DNA of 64,000 nucleotides from Erwinia phyllosphaerae (GCF_019132875.1 NZ_JAHSPF010000015.1:1-64000); one strand, 5' to 3'; numbered from the stretch's first letter, positions 29,523 through 39,865 are shown. Made by a program: numbers and translations. Notes: generated from the letters alone by a model not told the origin.

Positions 29523-31108
29523 GCGATCTGATCCAACGCGCGCCAGCCCTTCAACCCATGACGGTGCAAAACAGCAGAGGCGATATTGAAAGCGGCCCGC
29601 TGCCTGATGCTGCTCCGGCTCGCGCCGCCAGGGCCGGCCAGAATGCCAGCCAGTTTTTTAGCGACATGGCCGACGGCGCGAAAAAGGGCTTACGAGCCAC
29701 CTCAGGCGGCCTGCAAACGATGGGAAATGCCACGCTGGGCGGGATAAAAACCGGCGGCAACTATGCCGCAGATAAGTTAACGGTGATGGGAAAAGCGGGC
29801 TGGCAAGGGACAAAATATGTTGGCGGACAAGGCTGGAAAGGCACGAAAATCGTGGGCAAAGCGGGCTGGAACGAGACCAAAAACTCTGCCGTCACGCTGG
29901 GCAAATTTGCCTCTGCACCGCTGCAAAACAAGGCCTGGGGCGCGCTGGGTGGCCACGCACTGCAGCAAATGATTACCTGCGGCCTGCCGACGCTGATGCG
30001 CGAAGAAGCTTTTATTGAAGCCTATAACATGATGCTGCCGCATCTGGCAGAGAAACACCCCGCCGCCGCCGTGGGACTGCAGGTAGCCGTTTCGCTGGCC
30101 AACATCGCGGCTCACCACCATATCAGGGAACCGCGTCTTGCCCGCGATCCCCAGCACAACGCCGTAGCGGTTCGCGGCCAGTTTGGCCTTAGCCCGGATC
30201 AGGCGGCCGTGATCCAGCGCGATAAGCCGCAGGAATGGCAGAGCATGGTGGATAAACATCATAAAGATTCGCAGCGTGTGACCGGACAGCAGGTTGCGGC
30301 CGAGCTGATGAATATAGGTATGTCGGCAGCCGGCGCGCTGACCGGCAATTCCGGCCTGACCGCCCGCGTTCTCAGTACCCAACTGCGTAACGTAATTTAT
30401 GCGGTTTCAAGGGAATCTTTGCAGGCTACAGGCAGTATGGTGGCGTCACGCGACGGCAAACCCAGTCACGGCGTGAGCGATGGCGATATGCGTACCAACG
30501 GCGCCTGGTACACGCTGAACACGCTGGCGATGGGTATGCTTCAGGATGGCCTGATCCAGAAGGCGCTCCCGCAAGGCTATACCGTTTCGGGGCCAGAGAT
30601 TCGTGATGCGGCAGGCGCACGCCTTAGCGGCAAGGAGCTACACGAAATGGCTGCGCTGGTCTCCGGCATTCGAGCCGCCTGCAATAGCGTTATTGAAACG
30701 GGCGATGCCTTTCTGGGTAAACATTACGATGCCAAACGCGCGGGCGACTCGCAAAAATTTTCGCCCTCCCTGCCGCTAAAGGACTATGCCCGCCTGCTGG
30801 ATCACTCGATTGCCCGCCTGAGCTGGAATAACTTCGCCAACGGCAGCACGCTGGCTGCGCAGCAGGTACTGAACGCCGCAACCAAAGGCAATCTTTCCCC
30901 CCTGTTGTCCAGCCTGTTAAACAACGGCGGAACCGCTGCCGCTTTTGGGCTGACCTACAAGATGGTGAATCAGATTTATCAGGCGCACAGTAAAGTGCGT
31001 GGTGCCGTCGCCGCGGCGACAAGTGGCCCGGTGAATATTACCGCCGCAGGACAGCCCAACCCGGCGGCTGCGGTACAGGGCCAACAGGGAAACAGCGGGA
31101 CGGCATAG
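29519..31108 (+). CDS. putative type III effector (unknown family)
   Basis: 529 residues, no Sec signal. The N-terminus is Ser/Gln/Pro/Ala-rich and low in order (1-45), as in secreted effectors. Residues 67-132 are six in-register 11-residue repeats, with GxxGWxxTK best seen in 89-121. The middle and C-terminal parts are Ala/Gly/Leu-rich helices with several moderately hydrophobic stretches (about 170-190, 255-285, 480-500), which may insert in membranes. The C-terminal 35 residues are Pro/Gln/Gly-rich. Coupled by a 4-bp overlap to the chaperone-like gene and probably driven by the hrp box. No catalytic motif recognised. Confidence 0.6.
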   Translation: MSDLIQRAPALQPMTVQNSRGDIESGPLPDAAPARAARAGQNASQFFSDMADGAKKGLRATSGGLQTMGNATLGGIKTGGNYAADKLTVMGKAGWQGTKYVGGQGWKGTKIVGKAGWNETKNSAVTLGKFASAPLQNKAWGALGGHALQQMITCGLPTLMREEAFIEAYNMMLPHLAEKHPAAAVGLQVAVSLANIAAHHHIREPRLARDPQHNAVAVRGQFGLSPDQAAVIQRDKPQEWQSMVDKHHKDSQRVTGQQVAAELMNIGMSAAGALTGNSGLTARVLSTQLRNVIYAVSRESLQATGSMVASRDGKPSHGVSDGDMRTNGAWYTLNTLAMGMLQDGLIQKALPQGYTVSGPEIRDAAGARLSGKELHEMAALVSGIRAACNSVIETGDAFLGKHYDAKRAGDSQKFSPSLPLKDYARLLDHSIARLSWNNFANGSTLAAQQVLNAATKGNLSPLLSSLLNNGGTAAAFGLTYKMVNQIYQAHSKVRGAVAAATSGPVNITAAGQPNPAAAVQGQQGNSGTA

Positions 31109-31128
31109 GATGGCATAAATAGCGGAAG

Positions 31129-31151
31129 CGGCCCTTGCCAGACAAGGGCCG
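31129..31151. terminator. hairpin between the effector gene and thrC
   Basis: CGGCCCTTG (31129-31137) pairs with CAAGGGCCG (31143-31151) around a 5-base loop, between convergent genes. No long T run; probably a shared terminator with thrABC. Confidence 0.55.
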
Positions 31152-31157
31152 AAGCGG

Positions 31158-32444
31158 TTACTTGTACAACAGAAAATCACGCAGCTGGGCAAAATCGGCC
31201 GCCATTTTGTGCGACAGCAGCGGCAGATCGGCACGATCCGCCAGCTCTTTCGGCAGCGGCAGCGGCTGGCCCAGGATCTCTTCCACGCTCTCTTTAAACT
31301 TGGCCGGATGCGCCGTTCCCAGGAACAGGCCAAACTCGCCTTCCTGCAGCTGATCGCGCAGCAAACGATAAGCAATGGCCGCGTGCGGCTCGGAGATATA
31401 ACCCAGATCGGCCAGCTCGCGCATGGCTGCACGCGTGGTTTCGTCATCCACCGCGCCAAAGCCCAGATCGGTCAGGCGCCAGGTTTTACGACGGAACAGC
31501 TCTTCAACGCGCGGCCAGTTATTTGGCTGGCTGACATCCATTGCGTTAGAAAGCGTCGAGACGGTGGCGGCAGGCAGCCATTCACCGGCCTGCAAAAAGC
31601 GCGGCACGGTATCATTGGCGTTGGTGGCGGCGATAAAGCGCTTCACCGGCAGTCCCAGTGATTTCGCCAGTAAACCTGCAGTCAGATCGCCAAAGTTGCC
31701 GCTCGGCACGGAAACCACCAGCTGATTACGTTTTTCCTGCGGCAGCTGGGCTACCGCTTCAAAGTAGTAGCAGATTTGCGCCAGCAGGCGGCTGATATTG
31801 ATAGAGTTCGCCGAGTTCAGGCCAATAGCCTTTTTCAGCAGTTCATCGTCAAACGCCTGTTTTACCAGCGACTGGCAGGTATCAAAATCACCGTCGATGG
31901 CGATGGTCTGGATATTACCGCCCAGCGTACAAAACAGTTTTTCCTGCAGCTTGCTGATTTTGCCCTGCGGATAAAGGATGACGACGCGAACGTTTTCCAT
32001 GCCGTAAAACGCATGGGCAACCGCTGCACCGGTATCGCCGGAGGTCGCGGTCAGGATAGTGATTTTTTCATCCGCGCCGCTGACATAAGAGAGCATCTGC
32101 GCCATGAAACGGCCGCCGAAATCTTTAAAAGCCAGCGTTGGGCCGTGGAACAGCTCCAGTGCGGAAATATCGTCGGTCACTTTTGCTACGGGCGCAGGAA
32201 AAGCAAAAGCGCTTTTAACGCGCTCGTGCAGCTGGTGCGCTTCAATTTCGTCGCCGATAAACGCAGAAAGGATTTTGCTGCTGCGGCTGACGAAATCCAT
32301 TTCCAGCATCTCATCGATGTCGGTCAGCTCAAACTCCGGCAGTTCCAGCGGAAAAAACAGCCCTTGTTGACTACCAAGACCCTGCTTTACCGCCTGCGAA
32401 AAGCTGACCTGTTCGTTGTGATCTTTCAGATTATAAAGTTTCAT
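31158..32444 (-). CDS. thrC: threonine synthase
   Basis: PLP enzyme making threonine from O-phosphohomoserine. 428 residues. PLP lysine in GPTLAFKDFGGRF (about residues 101-113), phosphate-binding TATSGDTGAA. Last gene of thrLABC, 3 bp after thrB. Confidence 0.98.
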   Translation of the reverse strand: MKLYNLKDHNEQVSFSQAVKQGLGSQQGLFFPLELPEFELTDIDEMLEMDFVSRSSKILSAFIGDEIEAHQLHERVKSAFAFPAPVAKVTDDISALELFHGPTLAFKDFGGRFMAQMLSYVSGADEKITILTATSGDTGAAVAHAFYGMENVRVVILYPQGKISKLQEKLFCTLGGNIQTIAIDGDFDTCQSLVKQAFDDELLKKAIGLNSANSINISRLLAQICYYFEAVAQLPQEKRNQLVVSVPSGNFGDLTAGLLAKSLGLPVKRFIAATNANDTVPRFLQAGEWLPAATVSTLSNAMDVSQPNNWPRVEELFRRKTWRLTDLGFGAVDDETTRAAMRELADLGYISEPHAAIAYRLLRDQLQEGEFGLFLGTAHPAKFKESVEEILGQPLPLPKELADRADLPLLSHKMAADFAQLRDFLLYK

Positions 32445-32447
32445 GCG

Positions 32448-33377
32448 TTATCCCAGTTTACGTGCGCCAGCCGTGTCTAAGCGGCAAATATGGACGAAGC
32501 CTTCCTCATTTTGCAGATAGTGCTGGCGTAGCCAGTCTGCCATACGCTGAGCGGTGCCTTCCTGATTACAAACAGCAAAGAGCGTTGGGCCAGAACCGGA
32601 AATCCCGCAGGCCAGTGCGCCAATATCTTTGGAGGCCTGGCGAGCCTCGGCAAAGCCCGGCAACAGTCGGGTGCGGTAAGGTTCCGCCACCACGTCGCGC
32701 ATTAGCTTCAACGCCAGTTCCGGCTGCTGAGTATGACAGGCGTGAATAAACCCGCCCAGGTAGCGACCATGTTTAATGATATCTTCTTTACGGTACTGTG
32801 CAGGCAGGATTGCTCTGGCTTCTGCGGTGGAAACTTTGATGCCGGGATAAGCCATGACCCATAGCCAGTCATCAAAGCATGGAACGGACTGGCTGATGAT
32901 GCCGTTCTCTTCCAGCATCAGCTGCAGGCCGCCCAGATAGCAGGGGGCGACGTTATCAAAGTGTACGCTGCCGGAAATACGCCCTTCCAGCTCGCCCATC
33001 AGCGCCAGCAGTTCGGTATCGCTTAGCGGCTTGCCGCAGTGCTCGTTCATCGCCATCAGCCCGGCGACCACCGAACAGGCGCTCGATCCCAGCCCGGAAC
33101 CAATCGGCATATTTTTTTCCAGCGTCATTGCCACCGGCACGCGTTCGCCAATGGCCTCGCAGAAGCGATCCCAACACTGCCAGACAATATTTTCCTGCGG
33201 ATTAGCAGGCAGTTTGCTGACAAAACGCCCCTCGTTACGCAGGCTGAATTCGCTGGCTGCGATCACCGTCACGCAGTCGCCCAGCAGCGTGCCGTCGACT
33301 GGCGATACCGCCGCGCCCAGCACATCAAAGCCCACGCTAACGTTGCCGATTGAGGCAGGGGCATAGATCTTAACCAT
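32448..33377 (-). CDS. thrB: homoserine kinase
   Basis: GHMP kinase phosphorylating homoserine. 309 residues from the ATG at 33377 ([16 protein letters not shown]), preceded by GGGAG. GHMP motif [12 protein letters not shown] (about 91-102). An ATG 7 codons upstream overlaps thrA and is not preferred. Confidence 0.97.
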   Translation of the reverse strand: MVKIYAPASIGNVSVGFDVLGAAVSPVDGTLLGDCVTVIAASEFSLRNEGRFVSKLPANPQENIVWQCWDRFCEAIGERVPVAMTLEKNMPIGSGLGSSACSVVAGLMAMNEHCGKPLSDTELLALMGELEGRISGSVHFDNVAPCYLGGLQLMLEENGIISQSVPCFDDWLWVMAYPGIKVSTAEARAILPAQYRKEDIIKHGRYLGGFIHACHTQQPELALKLMRDVVAEPYRTRLLPGFAEARQASKDIGALACGISGSGPTLFAVCNQEGTAQRMADWLRQHYLQNEEGFVHICRLDTAGARKLG

Positions 33378-33379
33378 GT

Positions 33380-35842
33380 TTAAACTCCCAACTTCCATGA
33401 CAAGGTGCGTAACAGATCGGCAAACACGCCTGCGGCGGTTACATCGTTACCCGCACCGTAACCGCGCAGCACCAGCGGAATAGGCTGATAGTAGCGGCTG
33501 TAAAAAGCCAGCGCGTTCTCGCCGTTTTTGACTTTATAAAGCGGATCGTTACCGTCTACCGCATCGATTTTTACGCGGCAGCGCCCGCCCTCTTCAATGG
33601 CACCGACAAAGCGTAACACTTTGCCTTCTTCTGCCGCGCTGCGTACACGTGCGGCAAAATCGTTATCCAGCTCGGGCAAACGCTGCATAAACGTTTCTAC
33701 GTCAGCGATAGCCGTTAAGGCTTCCGGCAGCACGGCTTCAATTTCAATGTCGCTCAGCTCTAACTGATATCCAGCCTCACGCGCCAGAATCAGCAGTTTA
33801 CGCGCCACATCCATACCCGAAAGATCGTCACGCGGGTCTGGCTCGGTAAAACCCATCTCTCGCGCCATGCGGGTGGCGGCAGAAAGCGATACGCCTTCGT
33901 CCAGCTTGCCAAAAATAAACGACAGCGATCCGGAAAGGATACCGGAGAAACGCAGCAGTTCATCACCGGCGTTCAATAAGTTTTGCAGATTCTCAATAAC
34001 CGGCAGGCCTGCGCCGACGTTGGTATCGTAAAGGAATTTACGCCGCGATTTCGCCGCCGCCGCACGCATCTGCTGGTAGTACTGCCAGGAGGAGGTATTC
34101 GCCTTTTTGTTTGGCGTCACCACGTGAAAACCGTCGGCCAGGAAATCGGCATACTGTTCGGCGACCGCCTGGCTGGAAGTACAGTCAACGATCACCGGGT
34201 TAAGCAGGTGGTACTCTTTTACCAGCCGGTTCAGGCGGTCCAGATTAAAAGGTTCTTTCGCTTCCTGTAATGCAGCCTGCCAGTTGTCCAGCGGAATGCC
34301 GTGTACGTTAGTTAAAAGCGCGCTGGAGTTGGCAATACCGCAAACGCGCAGATCGATATGCTTGTTTTTCAGCCACGCCTGCTGACGGAAAAGCTGCTCG
34401 ATCAGCGCGGTGCCAACGCCGCCGACGCCAATCACAAACACTTCAATGACCTGATCGGTGGCAAACAGCATCTGATGGACTACCCGCACGCCGGTAGTGG
34501 CTTCATCATTATTCACGACCACGGAAATAGAACGCTCGGAAGAACCTTGCGCGATAGCAACGATATTGATATTGGCCCGCGCCAGCGCTGAGAAAAACTT
34601 GGCGGAGATACCGCGCAGCGTACGCATGCCGTCACCCACCACGGAGATGACCGCCAGGTTCTCCATCACGTCCAGCGGCTCCAGCAGGCCATCTTTCAGT
34701 TCCAGTAAAAACTCATCTTCCAGCACGCGGCGCGCGCGCAGCTGCTCGTTTTGCGGCACGCAAAAGCTGATGCTGTATTCAGAAGAAGATTGCGTAATCA
34801 GCACAACGGAGATGCCGCTGCGGGACATCGCGGCAAACACGCGCGCAGCCATGCCGATCATTCCCTTCATGCCAGGGCCAGAGACGTTAAACATCGCCAT
34901 ATTATTAAGGTTGGTGATGCCTTTTACCGGATTATCTTCGTCGGAGCTGTCGCCGCCAATCAGCGTACCCGGTGCCTGAGGATTGGCGGTATTTTTAATC
35001 AGGCAAGGGATTTGAAACTGGGCAATAGGAGCGATAGTACGTGGGTGCAGTACCTTGGCACCGAAGTAGGAAAGCTCCATCGCTTCCTGATAAGACATCG
35101 TTTTTAGCAGCCGCGCATCAGGCACCTGACGCGGGTCGCAGGTATAAACGCCGTCGACGTCCGTCCAGATTTCGCAGCAGTCCGCGCGCAGACAGGCGGC
35201 CAGCACGGCGGCGGAGTAGTCTGAACCGTTACGGCCCAGCACCACCAGTTCGCCCTTGTCATTGCCGGCAGTAAAGCCAGCCATCAGGATCATATTTTCC
35301 GCCGGGATTTGTCCGGCAGCGATACGGCGAGTAGATTCAGGAATATCAACGGTGGATTCGAGATAGTGGCCGACGGCCAGCAGCTTTTCAACAGGATTAA
35401 TGACGGTAACGCCGTAGCCGCGTGCCTGCAGCAGCCCTTCCATAATGGCGATAGAGAGTTTTTCGCCACGGCAAATGATGGCGGCATTGACGCTGTCCGG
35501 ACACTGGCCAAGCAGGCTGATACCGTGCAGCACCTGCTTCAGCTGAGCAAATTCTGCATCGACCAGGCTTTTCAGCCGTGCATAATCAAACTTCGCTTCC
35601 GCTTCCGCCAGTCCTTTCAGCAGCGAGTCAAAAATGTGTTCGGCGTCGAGCAGGTTAGCCAGCGCATCCTGCCCGCTGATGGTTTTCTCAATCATCGCCA
35701 CCAGGTGATTGGTTATTTTTGCCGGCGCGGACAATACGGTAGCAACCTGTCCCTGCTTAGCATTACTCTCCAGAATATCCGCCACGCGCATAAATCTTTC
35801 CGCGTTGGCGACTGAGGTTCCACCGAATTTCAGCACTCGCAT
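33380..35842 (-). CDS. thrA: bifunctional aspartokinase I / homoserine dehydrogenase I
   Basis: First and third steps of threonine synthesis. 820 residues from the ATG at 35842 ([17 protein letters not shown]), preceded by AGGAGAT; identical length to E. coli ThrA. Aspartokinase 1-250, ACT regulatory domains about 310-460 (threonine feedback), NAD-binding GVGGVG near 473, homoserine dehydrogenase to the end. Two bp before thrB. Confidence 0.98.
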   Translation of the reverse strand: MRVLKFGGTSVANAERFMRVADILESNAKQGQVATVLSAPAKITNHLVAMIEKTISGQDALANLLDAEHIFDSLLKGLAEAEAKFDYARLKSLVDAEFAQLKQVLHGISLLGQCPDSVNAAIICRGEKLSIAIMEGLLQARGYGVTVINPVEKLLAVGHYLESTVDIPESTRRIAAGQIPAENMILMAGFTAGNDKGELVVLGRNGSDYSAAVLAACLRADCCEIWTDVDGVYTCDPRQVPDARLLKTMSYQEAMELSYFGAKVLHPRTIAPIAQFQIPCLIKNTANPQAPGTLIGGDSSDEDNPVKGITNLNNMAMFNVSGPGMKGMIGMAARVFAAMSRSGISVVLITQSSSEYSISFCVPQNEQLRARRVLEDEFLLELKDGLLEPLDVMENLAVISVVGDGMRTLRGISAKFFSALARANINIVAIAQGSSERSISVVVNNDEATTGVRVVHQMLFATDQVIEVFVIGVGGVGTALIEQLFRQQAWLKNKHIDLRVCGIANSSALLTNVHGIPLDNWQAALQEAKEPFNLDRLNRLVKEYHLLNPVIVDCTSSQAVAEQYADFLADGFHVVTPNKKANTSSWQYYQQMRAAAAKSRRKFLYDTNVGAGLPVIENLQNLLNAGDELLRFSGILSGSLSFIFGKLDEGVSLSAATRMAREMGFTEPDPRDDLSGMDVARKLLILAREAGYQLELSDIEIEAVLPEALTAIADVETFMQRLPELDNDFAARVRSAAEEGKVLRFVGAIEEGGRCRVKIDAVDGNDPLYKVKNGENALAFYSRYYQPIPLVLRGYGAGNDVTAAGVFADLLRTLSWKLGV

Positions 35843-35865
35843 AATCATCTCCTGAATTTTTGCCG

Positions 35866-35905
35866 AAAAAAAAGCCCGCACTGTTTAAGGTGCGGGCTTT
35901 TTTTA
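35866..35905 (-). terminator. thr operon attenuator
   Basis: On the minus strand the stem GCCCGCAC/GTGCGGGC (35874-35881 with 35890-35897) is followed by eight T (35866-35873). It lies between thrL and thrA. The thrL 3' end carries GGTGCGGGC, which can pair with the GCCCGCACC terminator arm and act as antiterminator. Confidence 0.9.
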
Positions 35906-35921
35906 TTTTTTCCTGTATGCG

Positions 35922-35996
35922 TCAGCCCGCACCGTTACCTGTGGTAATGGTGGTGGTAATAATAATGATTGTTGTCATCAGGCTGTGAGTACGCAT
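35922..35996 (-). CDS. thrL: thr operon leader peptide
   Basis: Too short for ordinary gene calling. ATG at 35996, 24 residues: MRTHSLMTTIIIITTTITTG then NGAG. It has eight Thr and five Ile codons, and the same TTGNGAG end as E. coli ThrL. Ribosome stalling at Thr/Ile codons controls the downstream attenuator. An internal ATG at codon 7 gives an 18-residue alternative. No strong Shine-Dalgarno at either. Confidence 0.9.
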   Translation of the reverse strand: MRTHSLMTTIIIITTTITTGNGAG

Positions 35997-36183
35997 TTTA
36001 GATTTACTGTCTGTCTCGAATTTGTCCGCTTCCAGAAGTAAAGCAAAGCGCCTGTTAAGTCAATTTTTTTATCCGCTTCCCGGTAAGCGCTGACCAGATG
36101 CCCGCCGGGCATTTGGGCCGAAAACAAAACGTTACGGGTACAAAATCGCTCAATCATCAGCATGACGTACCAGAGCAAGAGAA

Positions 36184-36882
36184 TCAGGCAGATTTTTTAT
36201 CTATAAGTTTTTTTTCTACATCTTTTAGCAAACGATGCAGCATCGCCGTATCGCGCTGCTGTAGTAAGCCGATACGCTGATGTAGCCAGTCGACAAGTTT
36301 TTGATCGTCACTGACGTCCAGACGATCGATCAGCTGGCCAACGCGCTGGCGTAGCGCCGTCAGCTGCTGTTCATCCGCAGGGGCAGGCAAGGAAGCCGTC
36401 ACCTGACGCAAGCTGGACAGCTGATAACAGTAAACCATTACCGCCTGCCCCAGATTCAGCGAAGGGTAGTCTGCCGCCATCGGGATACCGGTTAAAACGT
36501 CCACCAGCTCCAGCTCTTCGTTGGTCAGGCCGGTATCTTCGCGCCCAAACACCAGCGCCGCGCTGCCAATCCACTGCAGCTTCTCCTCCAGCAGGCTTTC
36601 TACCTGCTGCGGCGAGGCATAATAACGAAACTTTGCCCGGCTGCGCGCCGTAGTGGCAATACTGAAATCAATATCGGCCAGCGCCGCGGCAAGCGTCGGC
36701 CAGGATGTCGCATTATCCAGAATTTCGCCTGCGCCGTGCGCTACCCAACGTGCCGCAGGCTCCAGGTGTGCCTGGCTGTTAACGATGCGCAGTTCATCAA
36801 ATCCCATGGTCTTCATCGCGCGTGCGGCGGCACCGACGTTTTCTGGTCGCGCCGGGGAAACAAGTATTAAAGGGAAACGCAT
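36184..36882 (-). CDS. yjtD: SPOUT-family RNA methyltransferase YjtD/LasT
   Basis: 232 residues. SpoU/TrmH-type SAM methyltransferase with motif 1 ARPENVGAAARAMKTMGF (about 11-28), motif 2 ALVFGREDTGLTNEEL, motif 3 IPMAADYPSLNLGQAVMV. Matches E. coli LasT; RNA target uncertain. Located between arcA and thrL as around E. coli 0/100 min. Confidence 0.92.
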   Translation of the reverse strand: MRFPLILVSPARPENVGAAARAMKTMGFDELRIVNSQAHLEPAARWVAHGAGEILDNATSWPTLAAALADIDFSIATTARSRAKFRYYASPQQVESLLEEKLQWIGSAALVFGREDTGLTNEELELVDVLTGIPMAADYPSLNLGQAVMVYCYQLSSLRQVTASLPAPADEQQLTALRQRVGQLIDRLDVSDDQKLVDWLHQRIGLLQQRDTAMLHRLLKDVEKKLIDKKSA

Positions 36883-37222
36883 TTCGGCCTTCTTAAGATT
36901 AATTTAAACCATTTCTGATAAGGATTATGACATAAGACGAGCGCCAGATGATGGACGTTGTTTTTAACAAATCAATAACATAACCATTCTGCAGCAGACC
37001 TTCGTTAATTGAAAACTACGCCTTTCTTCCTCATATATCAGGGATAAAAACATTTATCTTAAGATAACCTTATTTACTTCAGTTAATTATGAAATGTTAA
37101 AATTTAGCTATACTCTTTTAATCCGCTTCCGTTTTTTTCGTCGCAAAAAAATGGCATTTTGTGAGCTAAACCGCCCTTCCGCGAGGCATTTTTCAACGCC
37201 AGCTCAACGTGCTACAATTGGT

Positions 37223-37236
37223 TTGATATAAGTCAA
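37223..37236 (+). promoter_or_regulatory. FNR-like site upstream of arcA (612-bp gap)
   Basis: TTGAT-ATAA-GTCAA (37223-37236) differs at one base from the FNR consensus TTGAT-N4-ATCAA, and lies 258 bp before arcA. E. coli arcA is activated by FNR under anaerobiosis. The rest of 36883-37494 is AT-rich with a long leader. It includes an open frame from a TTG at 37258 to 37446 (62 residues) that I do not accept as a gene. Confidence 0.6.
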
Positions 37237-37494
37237 TTAAGCTTTATTTATTGGCTGTTGGCTGTGGCTTGTGCTGTTATGTTGCTGTTAATGAGGTTAG
37301 GATATACGCCACTTTTTGACCTTGCCGAGACAGGGCGTCTCCTTTTTTTACCAGGGGATTTCCCGGTCCATGAATGGCTTGTGAACATATTCCGTACAGC
37401 CCGCGTTACGCGTCAGTTGACGCCTGCGTATTATCAGATACGGTAACCGCTGTATGCCCCATATCGTTTTTTGGCAATTTTAGGTAGCGAACAC

Positions 37495-38211
37495 ATGCAG
37501 ACCCCGCACATACTTATCGTTGAAGACGAATTAGTTACTCGCAATACTCTCAAAAGTATTTTTGAGGCCGAAGGCTACATGGTTTATGAAGCTACGGACG
37601 GTGCTGAAATGCATCAGGTTTTGACCGAGAACGACGTCAACCTGGTCATTATGGACATAAACCTGCCCGGTAAAAACGGCCTGCTGCTCGCGCGTGAACT
37701 GCGCGAACAGGCTAACGTGGCGCTAATGTTCCTGACGGGCAGAGATAATGAAGTCGATAAAATTCTTGGCCTGGAAATCGGTGCAGATGACTACATTACC
37801 AAGCCTTTCAATCCGCGTGAGCTAACTATTCGCGCGCGTAATTTGCTGTCGCGCACCATGAACCTGGCACCGCACAGTGAAGAACGCAAGCTGGTTGAAA
37901 GCTATCGCTTCAACGGTTGGGAGCTGGATATTAATAGCCGTTCGCTGGTCAGCCCGCAGGGTGAACAGTACAAGCTGCCGCGCAGCGAGTTCCGCGCGAT
38001 GCTGCACTTCTGCGAAAATCCCGGCAAGATTCAGACCCGTGCCGATTTGCTGAAAAAAATGACCGGCCGCGAACTGAAACCGCACGACCGTACCGTCGAT
38101 GTGACTATTCGCCGTATTCGTAAGCATTTTGAATCCACGCCGGACACGCCAGAGATCATCGCCACTATCCACGGCGAAGGTTACCGTTTCTGCGGCGACC
38201 TGCAGGAGTAA
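37495..38211 (+). CDS. arcA: two-component response regulator ArcA
   Basis: Aerobic respiration control, phosphorylated by ArcB. 238 residues from the ATG at 37495 ([12 protein letters not shown]), as in E. coli; the ATG is preceded by TAGGTAG. Receiver domain with the acidic pocket at Glu/Asp 10-11, phospho-Asp in IMDINLPG (Asp54), Lys in ITKPF. OmpR-type winged helix at the C-terminus. Confidence 0.98.
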   Translation: MQTPHILIVEDELVTRNTLKSIFEAEGYMVYEATDGAEMHQVLTENDVNLVIMDINLPGKNGLLLARELREQANVALMFLTGRDNEVDKILGLEIGADDYITKPFNPRELTIRARNLLSRTMNLAPHSEERKLVESYRFNGWELDINSRSLVSPQGEQYKLPRSEFRAMLHFCENPGKIQTRADLLKKMTGRELKPHDRTVDVTIRRIRKHFESTPDTPEIIATIHGEGYRFCGDLQE

Positions 38212-38225
38212 GCGGGTGTGGTGTT

Positions 38226-38252
38226 AAAGGGCCATATCGGACGGCCCTTTTC
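38226..38252 (+). terminator. intrinsic terminator of arcA
   Basis: AAAGGGCC (38226-38233) pairs with GGCCCTTT (38243-38250); 14 bp after the arcA stop, between convergent arcA and creA. Confidence 0.75.
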
Positions 38253-38266
38253 ATATCGGCTACAGG

Positions 38267-38740
38267 CTAGTGGTTCCAGGGCATGATAGGGACGGCGCTA
38301 AGGGCGTTTTTAGGCGAACCCTCTACGACCTTATCGGAATAGCTAAGGTAAACCAGCGCGTTACGTTTTTTATCGTAAAAACGGACTACCTGCAGCTTTT
38401 TAAAGACCAGTGAAGTACGTTGGCGAAAGACAACTTCACCCTCCGCTTTACCCTGAGCAATTTTGTCGCTGAGCGCGATCGGTCCAACCTGCTGGCAGGA
38501 AATCGCGGCATCCGACGTATCCTCAGCTAGGCCTAATCCTCCTTTGATACCGCCGGTTTTTGCCCGGCTGATATAACAGGTTACATTTTGGACATCCGGA
38601 TCGTCGAAGGCTTCGACGATAATTTTATGATCTGGCCCAAACACCTTAAAGGTAGTATCCACCGACCCCACAACCTCCGCGCGGGCGATAAAGGGTGAAA
38701 AAATGACGGCGGTGACTATTAACATTTTTTTCATTGTCAT
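38267..38740 (-). CDS. creA: CreA family periplasmic protein
   Basis: 157 residues from the ATG at 38740, the E. coli length. Signal peptide [21 protein letters not shown]. Conserved core [27 protein letters not shown] and [28 protein letters not shown]. Function unknown. The creBCD genes that follow creA in E. coli are absent here. Confidence 0.93.
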   Translation of the reverse strand: MTMKKMLIVTAVIFSPFIARAEVVGSVDTTFKVFGPDHKIIVEAFDDPDVQNVTCYISRAKTGGIKGGLGLAEDTSDAAISCQQVGPIALSDKIAQGKAEGEVVFRQRTSLVFKKLQVVRFYDKKRNALVYLSYSDKVVEGSPKNALSAVPIMPWNH

Positions 38741-38917
38741 AACGTTACCATTGCATTGAAAATAGATGACACTGTAAGTTAACCAGCTTAGCGCACCTGT
38801 TGCACGCGGCGCACCACGGTATACCATAACAGCCAGCTGACCTGATAAAATAACCGTGCGCCGTCAGCCCTTTTAGCAATCTTACTGTACGACGATAACC
38901 CAGGATGAGGACGATTT

Positions 38918-39796
38918 ATGGATCAAGCCGGTATCATTCGCGATCTGCTTTTCTGGCTTGAAGGCCACCTTGACCAGCCGCTGTCTCTGGATCACGTTGC
39001 TGCCAGAGCAGGCTATTCAAAATGGCACTTGCAGAGAATGTTTAAAGAGGTCACCGGTCATGCGATTGGTGCCTATATTCGCGCCCGCAGGCTGTCGAAA
39101 GCGGCCGTCGCGCTGCGTCTGACCAGTCGTCCTATTCTGGATATTGCTTTGCAGTATCGGTTTGATTCACAGCAAACCTTTACCCGCGCGTTTAAAAAGC
39201 AATTTAGCCAGACGCCTGCCTGGTATCGCCGCTCTTCAGACTGGCACTCCTTTGGCCTGCGTCCGCCTATCCGGCTCGATGATTTCCAGCTGCCGGAAGC
39301 CAGCTATGTCAGCCTGCCGGAAACGGTACTGGTGGGGCAAACGCAGACCTATACCTGTACGCTTGAGCAAATCTCCAGCTATCGTGATGAAATGCGCCTG
39401 CATTTCTGGCGTCAGTTCCTGACGGAAACAGACACCATTCCACCCGTGCTGTACGGGCTGCATCAGTCTCGCCCGAGCGTGGAAAAAGATGACGAGCAGG
39501 AGATCCTCTATACCACGGCGGTGCCGTCCGACAAGCTTTTCCAGCCTGTCCCGGCCACGCAGACGGTCTTACTGGAAGGCGGCGAGTACGTACAGTTTGT
39601 CTACGAGGGGCCAAGGGTCAACCTGCAGGAGTTCATCCTGCTGCTCTACGGCACCTGCATGCCGACCCTGCAGTTAACGCGCCGCCACGGCCAGGATATT
39701 GAGCGTTTCTATACGCACGGCGGCAAAAAACTGCCGGAACCGCCGGTGGACATTCGCTGCGAATATCTGATCCCGATTCGCCGAACGGCGGAATAA
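38918..39796 (+). CDS. rob: right origin-binding protein, AraC/XylS family regulator
   Basis: 292 residues. N-terminal AraC-type DNA-binding domain (residues 1-115, very close to E. coli Rob: AGYSKWHLQRMFK, LDIALQYRFDSQQTFTRAFKK), C-terminal GyrI-like ligand domain. Regulates mar/sox/rob genes for efflux and solvent tolerance. Confidence 0.96.
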   Translation: MDQAGIIRDLLFWLEGHLDQPLSLDHVAARAGYSKWHLQRMFKEVTGHAIGAYIRARRLSKAAVALRLTSRPILDIALQYRFDSQQTFTRAFKKQFSQTPAWYRRSSDWHSFGLRPPIRLDDFQLPEASYVSLPETVLVGQTQTYTCTLEQISSYRDEMRLHFWRQFLTETDTIPPVLYGLHQSRPSVEKDDEQEILYTTAVPSDKLFQPVPATQTVLLEGGEYVQFVYEGPRVNLQEFILLLYGTCMPTLQLTRRHGQDIERFYTHGGKKLPEPPVDIRCEYLIPIRRTAE

Positions 39797-39841
39797 ATAG
39801 CCCGGCGACCGCCTGCCAACGGTCGGCACGGGCTATTTTTC
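39797..39841 (+). terminator. intrinsic terminator of rob
   Basis: AATAGCCCG pairs with CGGGCTATT across an internal GACCG...CGGTC hairpin and is followed by TTTTT. Starts at the rob stop; gpmB converges. Confidence 0.8.
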
Positions 39842-39865
39842 GTAGCCTGCTGGCGCGTGATTCCG

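Noticed and set aside
35978-36178. 66-codon minus-strand frame upstream of thrL
   Set aside because: Covers the thr promoter region and overlaps the thrL start in another frame; no family.
37258-37446. 62-codon frame before arcA starting at TTG
   Set aside because: Weak start, no ribosome-binding site, lies in the arcA leader; not like E. coli YjjY.
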